64,000 nt of DNA from assembly GCA_046726215.1 (NCBI GenBank), contig JBKPAA010000039.1, forward strand, positions 17,793-81,792, given 5' to 3'. Numbering within the stretch: position 1 is the first letter of the stretch; every line of letters begins with the position of its first letter. A program made the position numbers and the translations under genes. The notes below the pieces were generated by a model. It was given only the letters and a program-made list of their open reading frames with translations, was not told the origin of the DNA and searched no databases. Positions 8,676 to 16,776 of this stretch are shown piece after piece. This stretch comes from DASQUK01 sp046726215. Lineage in GTDB: Bacteria > Actinomycetota > Acidimicrobiia > Acidimicrobiales > VFJN01.

Positions 8676-10813
8676 GCGAGCGTCCGCGCGTCGCCATCCT
8701 GGGTGGGGGCATGGGGGGACTCACCGCCGCCTGGCGGCTGAGCGAGCCCGGATGGCGTGACCGCTTCGAGCGGATCACCGTCTACCAGCGCGGCTGGCGG
8801 TTGGGGGGCAAGGGCGCCAGCAGCCGCGGCCCGCACGGCCGCATCGAGGAGCACGGGCTGCACGTCTGGCTGGGGTTCTACGAGAACGCCTTTCGATTGC
8901 TGCGGGAGTGCTACGAGGAGCTCGATCGGCCCACCAACGATCCGATGGCGCCGATCCGCACGTGGCGCGACGCCGTGCAGCCGGCCTCGGCGGTGGGTCT
9001 CGAGGACAAGGACCGAGGCGACTGGCGCCACTGGCTGGCGCGCTTCGCACCCAACGACCTCGAGCCCGGGGATCCCGACGGCCACCAGCGGCCGGCGAGC
9101 CTGGCCGAGTTCGCCCTGCGCGCCTTGCGGCTGGTGATCGACGGCGTGGAGTCGTTGGCCGACGTCGGCTCGATCGTCGCGACGGAGCGGGTCGTGCTGA
9201 GCACGTCCGCCGATCCCCCCACGCGGTCGTTGGTCGACAGCCTGGCGCTGGGAAGTCGGCTCGCCGTGCCCGCGGCGCTGCTGGAGGCCACCCGCCTCGC
9301 ATACCGGGCGATCGACGGTCGCGACCGGACCCCGGCGGGCCCGGTGCCGACCGACCCAACCGGTCGGGAGCTGCTGGATGCGCTCGATGCGGTCCAGGAT
9401 TCGCTGCGCGGCGTGGTCGGCACCGACCACGACATGAAGCGCACCTGGCAGTACATGTCTCTGACGATCGCATTGCTGAGGGGTCTGGTGGCCGACGGTG
9501 TGCTGACCGGCCGGCCCCTGGCCGAGCTTGACGACGAGGACTACCTGACATGGATCCGGCGTCACGGGGCGGCGCCGGAGGCGGTCGACGGTGCGCTCCT
9601 CCGGGCGCTGTACGACATGTGTTTCGCCTACGTCGACGGCGACACCTCACGCCCGAGCTTCGGTGCGGGTTCGGCGGTGCTGCTCGCCGCGAAGATGGCC
9701 CTCGAGTACAAGGGCGGGATCTTCTGGAAGATGTCCGCCGGCATGGGGGACGTGGTCGTCGCGCCGCTGTACCAGGCGCTGCGGCAGCGTGGCGTCGACT
9801 TCGAGTTCTTCCACCGCGTCGACGCCCTGCACCTGTCCCCGGGCGGTACGGCGATCGAAGCCATCAGCATGGGCCGGCAGGTGCGCCTGGCGCCCGACGT
9901 CGAGCGCTACGAGCCGCTGGTCCGAGTCCGGGGCCTGCCGTGCTTCCCCGCAGCGCCTTTGGTCGACCAGCTCGCTCACGCCCACGGCATCGAGGACCAC
10001 CCGCTCGAGTCGCACTGGTGCGCCTGGCCGGACGCCGAGCGCCGCCGGCTGCGCCGCGGGATCGACTTCGACACCGTAGTCCTGGCCATTCCCGTGGGCA
10101 TGGCCGGCGTCGTGTGCCGTGAGCTGATCGACGACCGAGCCGAATGGCGTGACATGGTCGACAATGTGGCGACCGTGGCCACGCAGGCATTCCAGGTCTG
10201 GCTGCGGGAGGGCGAGCCCGCGCTGGGGTGGCCCCACCCTGGTGCCACCGTGAGCGGCTACACCGACCCGTTCGACACCTGGGCCTCGATGCCCTTCCTG
10301 ATCGACGCGGAGGACTGGCCGGACGAGGACCGCCCGGGTGCGATCGGGTACTTCTGCGGGGCCCTGGCGGCGCCCAGGCCGCCGGGCCAGGTCGACGCGA
10401 CCGACGCCGCCTACCGGGATCGCTGCCGCGACCAGGTGCGTGGGGCGGCGATCGAGTTCCTCGATCGGAACCTGCGGCACCTGCTGCCGGGGGCGGTGGA
10501 CGACCGCGGCTTCCGTTGGGAGCTGCTGTGCGGACGCGACGGGCGAAGGGGGCCGGCGGCCTTCGACTCGCAGTTCTGGACCGCCAACGTCGACCCGTCC
10601 GATCGCTACGTGCAGTCCTTGCCGGGAACCGCCCGCTTCCGGCTCCGCTCCGACGAGAGCGGCTACGACAACCTGTTCCTGGCCGGCGACTGGACGGATT
10701 CCGGCCTCAACGCCGGCTGCGTCGAGGCCGCGGTTCTCTCGGGTCTGCAGGCCGCCAACGCGGTGCTCGGCCGTGCCCGCAACCACCGGGTCGTGGGGTA
10801 CCTAGCGGACTGA
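8672..10813 (+). CDS. Large FAD/NAD-binding oxidoreductase (COG3349-like)
   Basis: 713 residues from the GTG overlapping the previous stop (GTGA at 8672-8675). The open frame runs further upstream to 8000, but that part is antisense-like shadow of the cyclase gene. It begins with RVAILGGGMGGLTAAWRL, then VYQRGWRLGGKGASSR, the dinucleotide fold of carotenoid/squalene-type desaturases. HGLHVWLGFYENAFRLL matches the region following the FAD fold in hydroxysqualene-dehydroxylase and phytoene-desaturase relatives. The C-terminus NLFLAGDWTDSGLNAGCVEAA is the usual flavin-closing motif. Length is above the 450-550 residues typical of desaturases, fitting the long COG3349 type. A prenyl synthase and another flavoprotein nearby suggest an isoprenoid or lipid substrate. 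Confidence 0.8.
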   Translation: MSERPRVAILGGGMGGLTAAWRLSEPGWRDRFERITVYQRGWRLGGKGASSRGPHGRIEEHGLHVWLGFYENAFRLLRECYEELDRPTNDPMAPIRTWRDAVQPASAVGLEDKDRGDWRHWLARFAPNDLEPGDPDGHQRPASLAEFALRALRLVIDGVESLADVGSIVATERVVLSTSADPPTRSLVDSLALGSRLAVPAALLEATRLAYRAIDGRDRTPAGPVPTDPTGRELLDALDAVQDSLRGVVGTDHDMKRTWQYMSLTIALLRGLVADGVLTGRPLAELDDEDYLTWIRRHGAAPEAVDGALLRALYDMCFAYVDGDTSRPSFGAGSAVLLAAKMALEYKGGIFWKMSAGMGDVVVAPLYQALRQRGVDFEFFHRVDALHLSPGGTAIEAISMGRQVRLAPDVERYEPLVRVRGLPCFPAAPLVDQLAHAHGIEDHPLESHWCAWPDAERRRLRRGIDFDTVVLAIPVGMAGVVCRELIDDRAEWRDMVDNVATVATQAFQVWLREGEPALGWPHPGATVSGYTDPFDTWASMPFLIDAEDWPDEDRPGAIGYFCGALAAPRPPGQVDATDAAYRDRCRDQVRGAAIEFLDRNLRHLLPGAVDDRGFRWELLCGRDGRRGPAAFDSQFWTANVDPSDRYVQSLPGTARFRLRSDESGYDNLFLAGDWTDSGLNAGCVEAAVLSGLQAANAVLGRARNHRVVGYLAD

Positions 10814-10837
10814 CCACGCCCGGTAGCCTGCCCGCCG

Positions 10838-11317
10838 GTGGAGGACCCCCGGGCGCGACCCATGACGGCGTTCGAGGAACGCCTGGGGCGGATCGCCGTG
10901 CGGTGGATGACCGGGGCCAACACCGTCGTCTACCGGTTGAGCAGCGGGCGAGTGGCCGCCCATGTGCCCGGTGGTGGCCCGATCTGCCTGCTCACCACGA
11001 CCGGCCGGCGCAGCGGCCGGCCCCGAACGGTGCCGCTCCTGTACGTCCCCCACGACGACGATCAGATCGTCGTGGTCGCGTCGCACGGCGGCATGAGCAC
11101 GCATCCGGCGTGGTACCTCAACCTGATTGCGGACCCGCGGGCGACCGTCGACATCGGGTCGACGCGCCGCCCGATGACCGCCCGGGTCGCGACGGACGCC
11201 GAGCGCACCGAGCTGTGGCCTGCCCTCACCGCGGTGTATCCGCATTTCGACGCCTACCGGCGTCGCACGGACCGCCTCATTCCGGTGGTGATCCTCGGCC
11301 CGGCGCCCGGTCCCTAG
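10838..11317 (+). CDS. Deazaflavin (F420)-dependent nitroreductase family protein
   Basis: 159 residues from GTG, or 151 from the ATG at 10862. The order VVYRLSSGRVAAHVPGGGPICLLTTTGRRSGRPRTVPLLY, here described in parts, is that of the Ddn/FPOR split-barrel family: LLTTTGRRSGRPR is the loop contacting the F420 phosphate tail, and HPAWYLNLIADPRATVDI is the conserved central helix-strand. These enzymes use reduced F420 on quinones or nitro compounds, which implies the host makes F420. The substrate is unknown. The gene ends overlapping the convergent small gene at 11277 by 41 bases. Confidence 0.88.
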   Translation: MEDPRARPMTAFEERLGRIAVRWMTGANTVVYRLSSGRVAAHVPGGGPICLLTTTGRRSGRPRTVPLLYVPHDDDQIVVVASHGGMSTHPAWYLNLIADPRATVDIGSTRRPMTARVATDAERTELWPALTAVYPHFDAYRRRTDRLIPVVILGPAPGP

Positions 11318-11522
11318 CGGCGTCGAGGATCAGCGTGGCGGCAGCCGCGGCATCTCGTGCCAGCAGGCCCACCCAGCGGAACCAGTCGTCCACGAGGTCA
11401 TCGGCGTGGTAGGTGCCACGCGACAACTTGGCGCTCGCCGACTCCCACAGGTCGACGTAGCGGATCAGCCGCTGGCCGAGCAGCTCAGCGACGTCTTCCG
11501 GGCCCGCTCCGTCACCGCTCAC
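11277..11522 (-). CDS. Small unknown helical protein (81 aa)
   Basis: 81 residues from GTG at 11522, which overlaps the stop of the next small gene (GTGA). Composition is helical and amphipathic (ELLGQRLIRYVDLWES and DDWFRWVGLLARDAAAAAT) with no membrane span. No family is recognised. It is the third gene of a minus-strand run glycosyltransferase - 87 aa - 81 aa with overlaps at both junctions, so all three are probably translated together. Its 3' end overlaps the convergent F420-type enzyme gene by 41 bases. Confidence 0.6.
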   Translation of the reverse strand: MSGDGAGPEDVAELLGQRLIRYVDLWESASAKLSRGTYHADDLVDDWFRWVGLLARDAAAAATLILDAARDRAPGRGSPPE

Positions 11523-11782
11523 GATCGGTCCCCCGGGCGGATGGCTCGCTGGAGGAGCTCGAGCCACAGCTCCAGCCCGCGCCCGGCCAGCGGGGTCACG
11601 TGCTCCCACGCCTCGATCACGTCGGCGGTCATCGTGTCGACCGTCCACTCGTCACCCTGGAGCGACCGGGCGCCCCACTGCTGGATCAACTCGGCGTTGA
11701 CGTTCCCGGCGTCCTCGAGCAGCTCGGTCACCCTGCCGACATATCCCGAGAACCACTCGCCGTCATCCTGCGGGGTCTCCAC
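11519..11782 (-). CDS. Small unknown helical protein (87 aa)
   Basis: 87 residues, ATG at 11782 lying 20 bases inside the end of the glycosyltransferase gene. It contains two Trp-rich amphipathic helices (EDAGNVNAELIQQWGAR and RGLELWLELLQRAI). No signal peptide or metal motif is seen. It resembles its 81-residue neighbour in size and style, and the two may form a hetero-oligomer. This is inference from coupling (GTGA overlap) only. Confidence 0.6.
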   Translation of the reverse strand: METPQDDGEWFSGYVGRVTELLEDAGNVNAELIQQWGARSLQGDEWTVDTMTADVIEAWEHVTPLAGRGLELWLELLQRAIRPGDRS

Positions 11783-12530
11783 CGCTACGGAGGTTATGCG
11801 ACGCCGCGCGCGGCCGTGGTGCCGAGCTCCGCCACACGGCCGGCACCACCCGGCGCAGGTAGGGGACGAGCCGGACGAACGACCGCCCGTGCCGGCGGAA
11901 CCGGTAGCTGATCGGCACCTCGGCGTAGCGGTAGCCCTTGGCCACCAGGTCGAGGGTGAGCACCTGGGCGTAGTTGAAGTCGTGCAGGATCTCGGCGTCG
12001 GCCGCAGCGGCCGGCGACAGCGCCCGGTAGCCCGACTGGCCGTCGGTGAGGCCCACGACCCCCCATCGGCGGACGAGCAGCTTCATTGCCACGGTGAGGA
12101 CGCGGTTCCCGAGCCAGCGGTGTGGGCGCATGTCCCGCGACGATCCGGCGAAGCGCGACCCGATCACGTAGTCGGCCCGACCGTCGAGGATCGGGGCCAC
12201 GAGTGCCGCCAGCTCCTCGGGGGCGTACTCGCCATCGGCATCGAGGAAGGCCACCGCCGCCGCCTGCCGGTCGACCGCCCACGCCAGGCCGGCACGGACG
12301 GCGGCGCCAAGGCCCCGGTGCCGCCCCAGAGAGTGGACGGTGGCGCCAGCGGCAAGCGCCGCGACCGCGGTTCCGTCGGTCGAGCCGTCGTCGACGACCA
12401 CGACCTCGACGGGACGCCCGTGCACTTCCCGCGGCGCCCGCCGCACCACATCGGCGACGGTCATCGCCTCATCGTGAGCGGGTAGGAGCATGACCACCGG
12501 TCGGTGGCCCGCAGGGTCGGGTCCAGTCAT
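11763..12530 (-). CDS. Family 2 glycosyltransferase
   Basis: 255 residues from ATG at 12530; the frame stays open 29 codons further upstream but that would cover the divergent promoter. GT-A fold motifs: LLPAHDEAMTVADVV, VVVVDDGSTDGT (nucleotide-sugar Asp), HRGLGAAVRAGLAWA, then AFLDADGEYAPEE (DxD metal motif) and YVIGSRFAGSS. This is the pattern of dolichyl/polyprenyl-phosphate sugar transferases and related family 2 enzymes; no C-terminal membrane anchor is present. It heads a small operon with two tiny proteins and is divergent from the iron-type binding protein. A role in envelope glycolipid or glycoprotein synthesis is likely, and the polytopic protein at 15421 could use its product. Confidence 0.85.
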   Translation of the reverse strand: MTGPDPAGHRPVVMLLPAHDEAMTVADVVRRAPREVHGRPVEVVVVDDGSTDGTAVAALAAGATVHSLGRHRGLGAAVRAGLAWAVDRQAAAVAFLDADGEYAPEELAALVAPILDGRADYVIGSRFAGSSRDMRPHRWLGNRVLTVAMKLLVRRWGVVGLTDGQSGYRALSPAAAADAEILHDFNYAQVLTLDLVAKGYRYAEVPISYRFRRHGRSFVRLVPYLRRVVPAVWRSSAPRPRAASHNLRSGGDPAG

Positions 12531-12561
12531 TGTTAGGCATTCTTCACGCCCGAGTGGTGGT

Positions 12562-13599
12562 ATGGCTAGTCTCCTGTCGATGGGGCGCAGACGATCGATG
12601 ACTGGGCCGGTTCTCACGATGGCCCTGGCCGTGGGCGCACCGGCGCTCGCCGCGTGCGGCTCGGGCGGCGACGGCCGGCTCGTCGTCTACAGCGGGCGCA
12701 CCTCCAACCTCATCCGCCCGCTGCTCGAGGACTTTGCCGAGGAGTCCGGGATCGGCATCGATGTGCGCTACGACGAGTCGGCCAACCTGGCGCTGCTCAT
12801 CGACGAGGAGGGCGACCGCACGCCCGCCGACGTCTTCATCTCGCAGAGTCCGGGCGCGGTGGGATACCTCGATGCCGCGGGCCGGCTGGCGCCCCTGGAT
12901 CACGAGCTCATCGCGGCCGTCCCGGAGGGCGACGCCGCGGCCGATGCCGGGTGGGTCGGCCTGTCGGGACGGGTGCGCACGCTGGTCTACAACTCCGATC
13001 TCGTCGACGATTCCGATCTGCCCGACTCGGTGCTGGACCTGGCCGCGGCGGAGTATGCCGGCCGGGTGGCGCTGGCGCCGACCAACGGCTCGTTCCAGGA
13101 CTTCGTGACCGTGCTCCGTGACCAGCTCGGCGACGACAAGGCGAAGGCGTGGCTCGACGGGGTGGCCGCCGGCGATCCGGCCACGTTCGACAACAACACC
13201 GCCATCGTCGAGGCCGTGGGCCGGGGCGAGGTGCCGATGGGCTTGGTCAACCACTACTACGCGTACCGCGCCAAGGCCGAGAACCCCGACCTGCCCGTCG
13301 AGAACCACTACTTCCCCGACGGCGACCTGGGGTCGACGCTGCTGGTCACGACCGCGGCGGAGATAGCCGGCAGCGACATGCCGGACGAGGCGGCCGACCT
13401 CATCGAGTTCCTGCTCTCGCCGGAGGCGCAGCAGTACTTCAGCGAGGAGACCTTCGAGTACCCCCTGGCCGACGGCGCAGAGGTCAACGGCGCGCTGCCC
13501 CCGTTCTCGGACATCTCCAAGGCCCGGGTGGACCTCGACGAGCTGGGTGGCGGCCTCGAGGCCACCACCGCAATGATCGACGAGAGTGGCCTCACCTGA
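12562..13599 (+). CDS. Iron(III)-type ABC transporter substrate-binding lipoprotein
   Basis: 345 residues from ATG 12562; later ATGs at 12580 and 12598 are alternatives. The N-terminus has RRR, a hydrophobic stretch and lipobox LAAC with Cys at residue 32, so it should be a lipoprotein. The mature part begins GRLVVYSGRTSNLIRPLLEDF, a hallmark of the FutA/FbpA class, and includes DVFISQSPGAVGYL, and NNTAIVEAVGRGE followed by MGLVNHYYAYR with the Tyr-Tyr pair that binds ferric iron in FbpA. It is followed 29 bases later by its permease. The 31-base gap to the divergent glycosyltransferase contains TTAGGC, half of an IdeR/DtxR box, too weak to call an operator. Confidence 0.88.
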   Translation: MASLLSMGRRRSMTGPVLTMALAVGAPALAACGSGGDGRLVVYSGRTSNLIRPLLEDFAEESGIGIDVRYDESANLALLIDEEGDRTPADVFISQSPGAVGYLDAAGRLAPLDHELIAAVPEGDAAADAGWVGLSGRVRTLVYNSDLVDDSDLPDSVLDLAAAEYAGRVALAPTNGSFQDFVTVLRDQLGDDKAKAWLDGVAAGDPATFDNNTAIVEAVGRGEVPMGLVNHYYAYRAKAENPDLPVENHYFPDGDLGSTLLVTTAAEIAGSDMPDEAADLIEFLLSPEAQQYFSEETFEYPLADGAEVNGALPPFSDISKARVDLDELGGGLEATTAMIDESGLT

Positions 13600-13627
13600 A
13601 GCACAACTTGCGGCGGATAACGGCCCG

Positions 13628-15253
13628 ATGACCCGGCCAACCACCGCACGTTCGGAGCGATTCGCGGGCACGGCGCCGCGGTCGCTGGTAGTCGTCTGTG
13701 CCGTCGTCGGGTTGTTGTTCGCCGCGCCGCTGCTCTACCTGATCTGGCGCAACGTCACCGGCAACGAGCACCTGGTCGGCCTGTACACGTCCCGCGCCAC
13801 GCTCCTGCCGCTGCGCAACACGTTGGGTCTGGCCGTGGCGACCGCTCTGTCCACCGCGGTCGTGGGCACCGGGCTCGCCTGGCTGACGACCCGCACGGAC
13901 CTGCCGCTGCGCCGGCTGTGGGCGGCGCTCGCCCCGCTGCCGCTGGTCTTTCCCTCGTTCGTGGGGGGCTTGGCGCTCATGGCGGCCGTGGCGCCCGGGG
14001 GACTGCTTGACGGGCCGCTGGGATGGGTGGGCCTGGACGCCACCCGCCCCGAGGGCTTCTGGGGGGCCTGGCTGGTGCTGACACTGTTCACCACGCCCTA
14101 CGTGCTGCTGCCGGTGGCGGCGCGACTGATGGCGCTGCCACCCTCGCTCGAGGAGAGCGCCCGGCTGCTGGGGCGGCGCCCGCCGGCGGTGTTCCGCACC
14201 GTCGTGCTGCCGCAGATCAGCGGCGCCATCGGTGCCGGGGCGCTGCTGGTGTTCCTGTACACGGTCAGCGACTTCGGCGTGGTGGTGCTGCTGCGCTACG
14301 AGACCCTGACGCGGGCGATCTACACCAATCGGCTGCTCGACCGCGACCAGGCGGCGGCGCTGAGCCTGCTGCTGGCGGTCGTGGCGTTGGCGGTGGTCGC
14401 GGGGGAGCGACGCCTGGGCCGGCGTCGCCATCGCGGACCGCTCGAGGCCATCGGGGCCGTGCGGCCTCTCCGGGTGCCGCTCGGGCGCTGGCGCGGGCCG
14501 GCGCTGGCCGCCGTCGTCGCCTGGGTCGGTCTGGCGCTGGGCGGCCCGCTGACGTCCCTCGGGCTGTGGGCCTGGCGCGGGCTCAGCGGCGAGACCAGCA
14601 GCCTCGCGTCCGGAGATCACGGGCTGGCCGACCTGGTCGACCCGGCGCTCAACACCGTGGGCATCAGCCTCGTCACCGCGCTGGTGGCGATCGCGGCGTT
14701 GCTGCCCCTCGCCTACCTCTCGGCCCGGCACTGGGCGCGGGCCGCCGATCTGGCCAACGGGCTGGTGGCAACCGGTTTCGCCCTGCCGGCCCTGGTGGTG
14801 GCGCTGTCGCTGGTGTTCTGGAGCCGCCAGCTGCCCGAGGCGTGGGGCCTGTACCAGAGCTTCACGATGCTGGTGTTCGCGTACGTCGTGCACCTCGGAG
14901 CGCAGTCGCTGCGGACAGCCCAGGTGGCGGTGGGCTCGGTACCCCGCCGGGTGGATGAGTCGGCGCGCATGCTGGGCGCCGGGCGCATCCGTCGCTTCGC
15001 CACCATCGAGCTGCCGCTCATGTGGCCCGGCCTCGCCGCCGGCGGTGGCCTGGTTCTGCTGTCGACGATGAAGGAGCTGCCGATCACGCTGGTCACGGCC
15101 CCCGTCGGGTTCGAGACCCTGGCCACCCGGATCTGGGAGGATGCCGAGGCGGTCTTCCTCGCCGAGGCCGGCCTGGCCAGCCTGGTGCTGGTCGCCCTGT
15201 CCGGGATCCTGACGTGGCTCCTGGTCGTCAGGCGCACGGAGCGCGTGGCTTGA
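13628..15253 (+). CDS. Fused iron ABC transporter permease (two permease halves)
   Basis: 541 residues from ATG 13628; an earlier GTG at 13586 would overlap the binding-protein gene. About twelve hydrophobic segments form two BPD-type permease units. Each has an EAA loop contacting the ATPase: EESARLLGRRPPAVFRTVVLP around residue 180 (here cited by position) and DESARMLGAGRIRRFATIELP near 440. This double length is normal for the FbpB/ThiP-like ferric iron family. No ATPase gene follows, so the complex must borrow or encode its ATPase elsewhere. The next base block is the dispersed repeat, then a membrane protein. Confidence 0.88.
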   Translation: MTRPTTARSERFAGTAPRSLVVVCAVVGLLFAAPLLYLIWRNVTGNEHLVGLYTSRATLLPLRNTLGLAVATALSTAVVGTGLAWLTTRTDLPLRRLWAALAPLPLVFPSFVGGLALMAAVAPGGLLDGPLGWVGLDATRPEGFWGAWLVLTLFTTPYVLLPVAARLMALPPSLEESARLLGRRPPAVFRTVVLPQISGAIGAGALLVFLYTVSDFGVVVLLRYETLTRAIYTNRLLDRDQAAALSLLLAVVALAVVAGERRLGRRRHRGPLEAIGAVRPLRVPLGRWRGPALAAVVAWVGLALGGPLTSLGLWAWRGLSGETSSLASGDHGLADLVDPALNTVGISLVTALVAIAALLPLAYLSARHWARAADLANGLVATGFALPALVVALSLVFWSRQLPEAWGLYQSFTMLVFAYVVHLGAQSLRTAQVAVGSVPRRVDESARMLGAGRIRRFATIELPLMWPGLAAGGGLVLLSTMKELPITLVTAPVGFETLATRIWEDAEAVFLAEAGLASLVLVALSGILTWLLVVRRTERVA

Positions 15254-15303
15254 GCCCCACCGGCAATCCGGCGACCCGAGGCAACAGCGTCCACGGAGCC
15301 ACG

Positions 15304-15374
15304 CCCGAGGTGATGGGTTCCGATCCCGGAACCGATGGCCTCATCCGCCCGGTGGCGGAACCCGTTGCCTCGGG
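15304..15374. repeat. Dispersed palindromic repeat, copy 2
   Basis: Three half-sites at 15304-15322 (forward), 15326-15342 and 15356-15374 (reverse) align without gaps with 1503-1573 and have the same offsets 0/22/52. A partial further half-site (CCCGAGGCAAC) lies at 15274-15285. The forward and reverse sites at 15304/15326 form a hairpin. It sits between the permease stop and the likely start of the membrane protein. The reading frame stays open through it, so translation from a TTG at 15250 through the repeat cannot be excluded. Confidence 0.7.
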
Positions 15375-15420
15375 TGACGCCCGGCGTCCGTGGCTCCGCA
15401 CGACCGCTGGTGCGTCGGCG

Positions 15421-16776
15421 ATGGTCGGCGTCGTGGTGGCGGCCTGGGCGATGATGGCGATCCCCGCCCGCGCCACGTATGGCACCCTCACCACGGCCGA
15501 CGAGCCGCAGTACCTGCTGACGGCCATCAGCCTGTTCGAGGACCGCGACCTCCACATCGACGACGAGCTGGCCGAGGGGCGGTTCGTGCCGTTCCACGAG
15601 CTCGACCTGCCGGTCCAGACCGAGTTGCTGGACGACGGCCGCCAGATCAGCCCCCACGACCCGTTGCTGCCGGCGATCCTCGCCGTCCCCATGGGTCTGG
15701 GCGGATGGGCTGCGGCCAAGGCCACGCTGGCGGCCGTCGGCGGCGTGCTGGCCGGGCTCCTGGTGTGGACCGCGCAGCGGCGCTTCGCCGTGCCACTCGC
15801 CGTCGCCGCCGGCACCGTCCTCGTCTTCGGCCTGACGGCGCCGCTCACGGCGTATGCCACCCAGGTGTATCCCGAACTGCCGGCGGCGTTGGCCGTCACC
15901 GCGGCTATCGCATTGCTCACCGGTGGCCGGGGTCGGGCCGCGCTGGTCGGCTTCGGGCTGGCGGTGACGGCGCTGCCTTGGCTCGGGGTCAAGTACGCGC
16001 CGGTGGCCGCCGCGCTGGTGGCGGTGGCGGTGGCCACGCTCGGGGGCGAGCGCCGCCTGCGGGCGGCCGTCGCGCTGGTGGCGCTCCTCGGGCTGGCCGG
16101 GGCCGCCTACCTCTGCGCCCACCGCCTGCTGTACGGCGGATGGACCGTGTACGCGACCGGCGACCACTTCACCGGCGGCGAGCTCACCGTGATGGGGACG
16201 GATCCCGACTACCTGGGACGCACGCAGCGGCTGGGCGGCCTGCTGCTTGATCGCGGCTTTGGGCTGGCCGCATGGATGCCGGGCTACCTGCTGGCGGTCC
16301 CGGCCCTGGCGGTGCTGGCCCGGCGGCGGCCGGCGGGCTGGTGGACGCTGGTGGCGCCCCTCGCCGCTGGCTGGGCCACGGCGACATGGGTGGCCCTGAC
16401 CATGCATGGCTGGTGGTGGCCCGGGCGCCAGGTCGTGGTCGTGGCGCCGTGCCTGGTGCTCGCGATCGCCTGGTGGGCCAGCACCACCCGGGCGGTGCGG
16501 GGCGCCCTCGCCGTGGCCGGGGTGTTCGGGGTCCTGGCCTGGGGCTGGCTGGTAGCCGAGGTCCTCGACCGGCGGCGCACGCTGGTCTTCGACTTCGAGT
16601 CCACCGCCAATCCGCTCTACCGGGGGTGGCGCGTGTTGCTCCCCGACTATCGCCACCCGGCGACTGGGGACTGGGCGCTCCAGGCGGCGTGGTTCGCAGC
16701 TCTGGCCGTGGTCGCCGCCGCGGCCGTGCTGACCCTCAGGCGCTGGCCGAGACCGGCGTGGATGCGTCGACGGTAA
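15421..16776 (+). CDS. Polytopic membrane protein, GT-C glycosyltransferase-like
   Basis: 451 residues from ATG 15421. The frame is open back to a TTG at 15250 overlapping the permease stop, but that would translate the dispersed repeat. The first membrane helix is followed by TLTTADEPQYLLTAISLFED, an acidic first loop like the Asp/Glu catalytic loop of GT-C lipid-linked sugar transferases, and then about nine further hydrophobic helices. A Trp-rich loop (MHGWWWPGRQ) lies near residue 340. GT-C is an inference from topology and the loop motif. A family 2 transferase at 11763 could supply its polyprenyl-phosphate-sugar donor. Its 3' end overlaps the convergent DtxR-type gene by 41 bases. Confidence 0.65.
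   Translation: MVGVVVAAWAMMAIPARATYGTLTTADEPQYLLTAISLFEDRDLHIDDELAEGRFVPFHELDLPVQTELLDDGRQISPHDPLLPAILAVPMGLGGWAAAKATLAAVGGVLAGLLVWTAQRRFAVPLAVAAGTVLVFGLTAPLTAYATQVYPELPAALAVTAAIALLTGGRGRAALVGFGLAVTALPWLGVKYAPVAAALVAVAVATLGGERRLRAAVALVALLGLAGAAYLCAHRLLYGGWTVYATGDHFTGGELTVMGTDPDYLGRTQRLGGLLLDRGFGLAAWMPGYLLAVPALAVLARRRPAGWWTLVAPLAAGWATATWVALTMHGWWWPGRQVVVVAPCLVLAIAWWASTTRAVRGALAVAGVFGVLAWGWLVAEVLDRRRTLVFDFESTANPLYRGWRVLLPDYRHPATGDWALQAAWFAALAVVAAAAVLTLRRWPRPAWMRRR

Noticed and set aside
12531..12561. IdeR/DtxR box before the iron-type binding protein
   Set aside because: Only a TTAGGC half-site; no symmetric partner, so no operator called.
14713..16656. 647-codon minus-strand open frame
   Set aside because: Antisense to the permease and membrane-protein genes, His/Gln/Arg-rich and without motifs.
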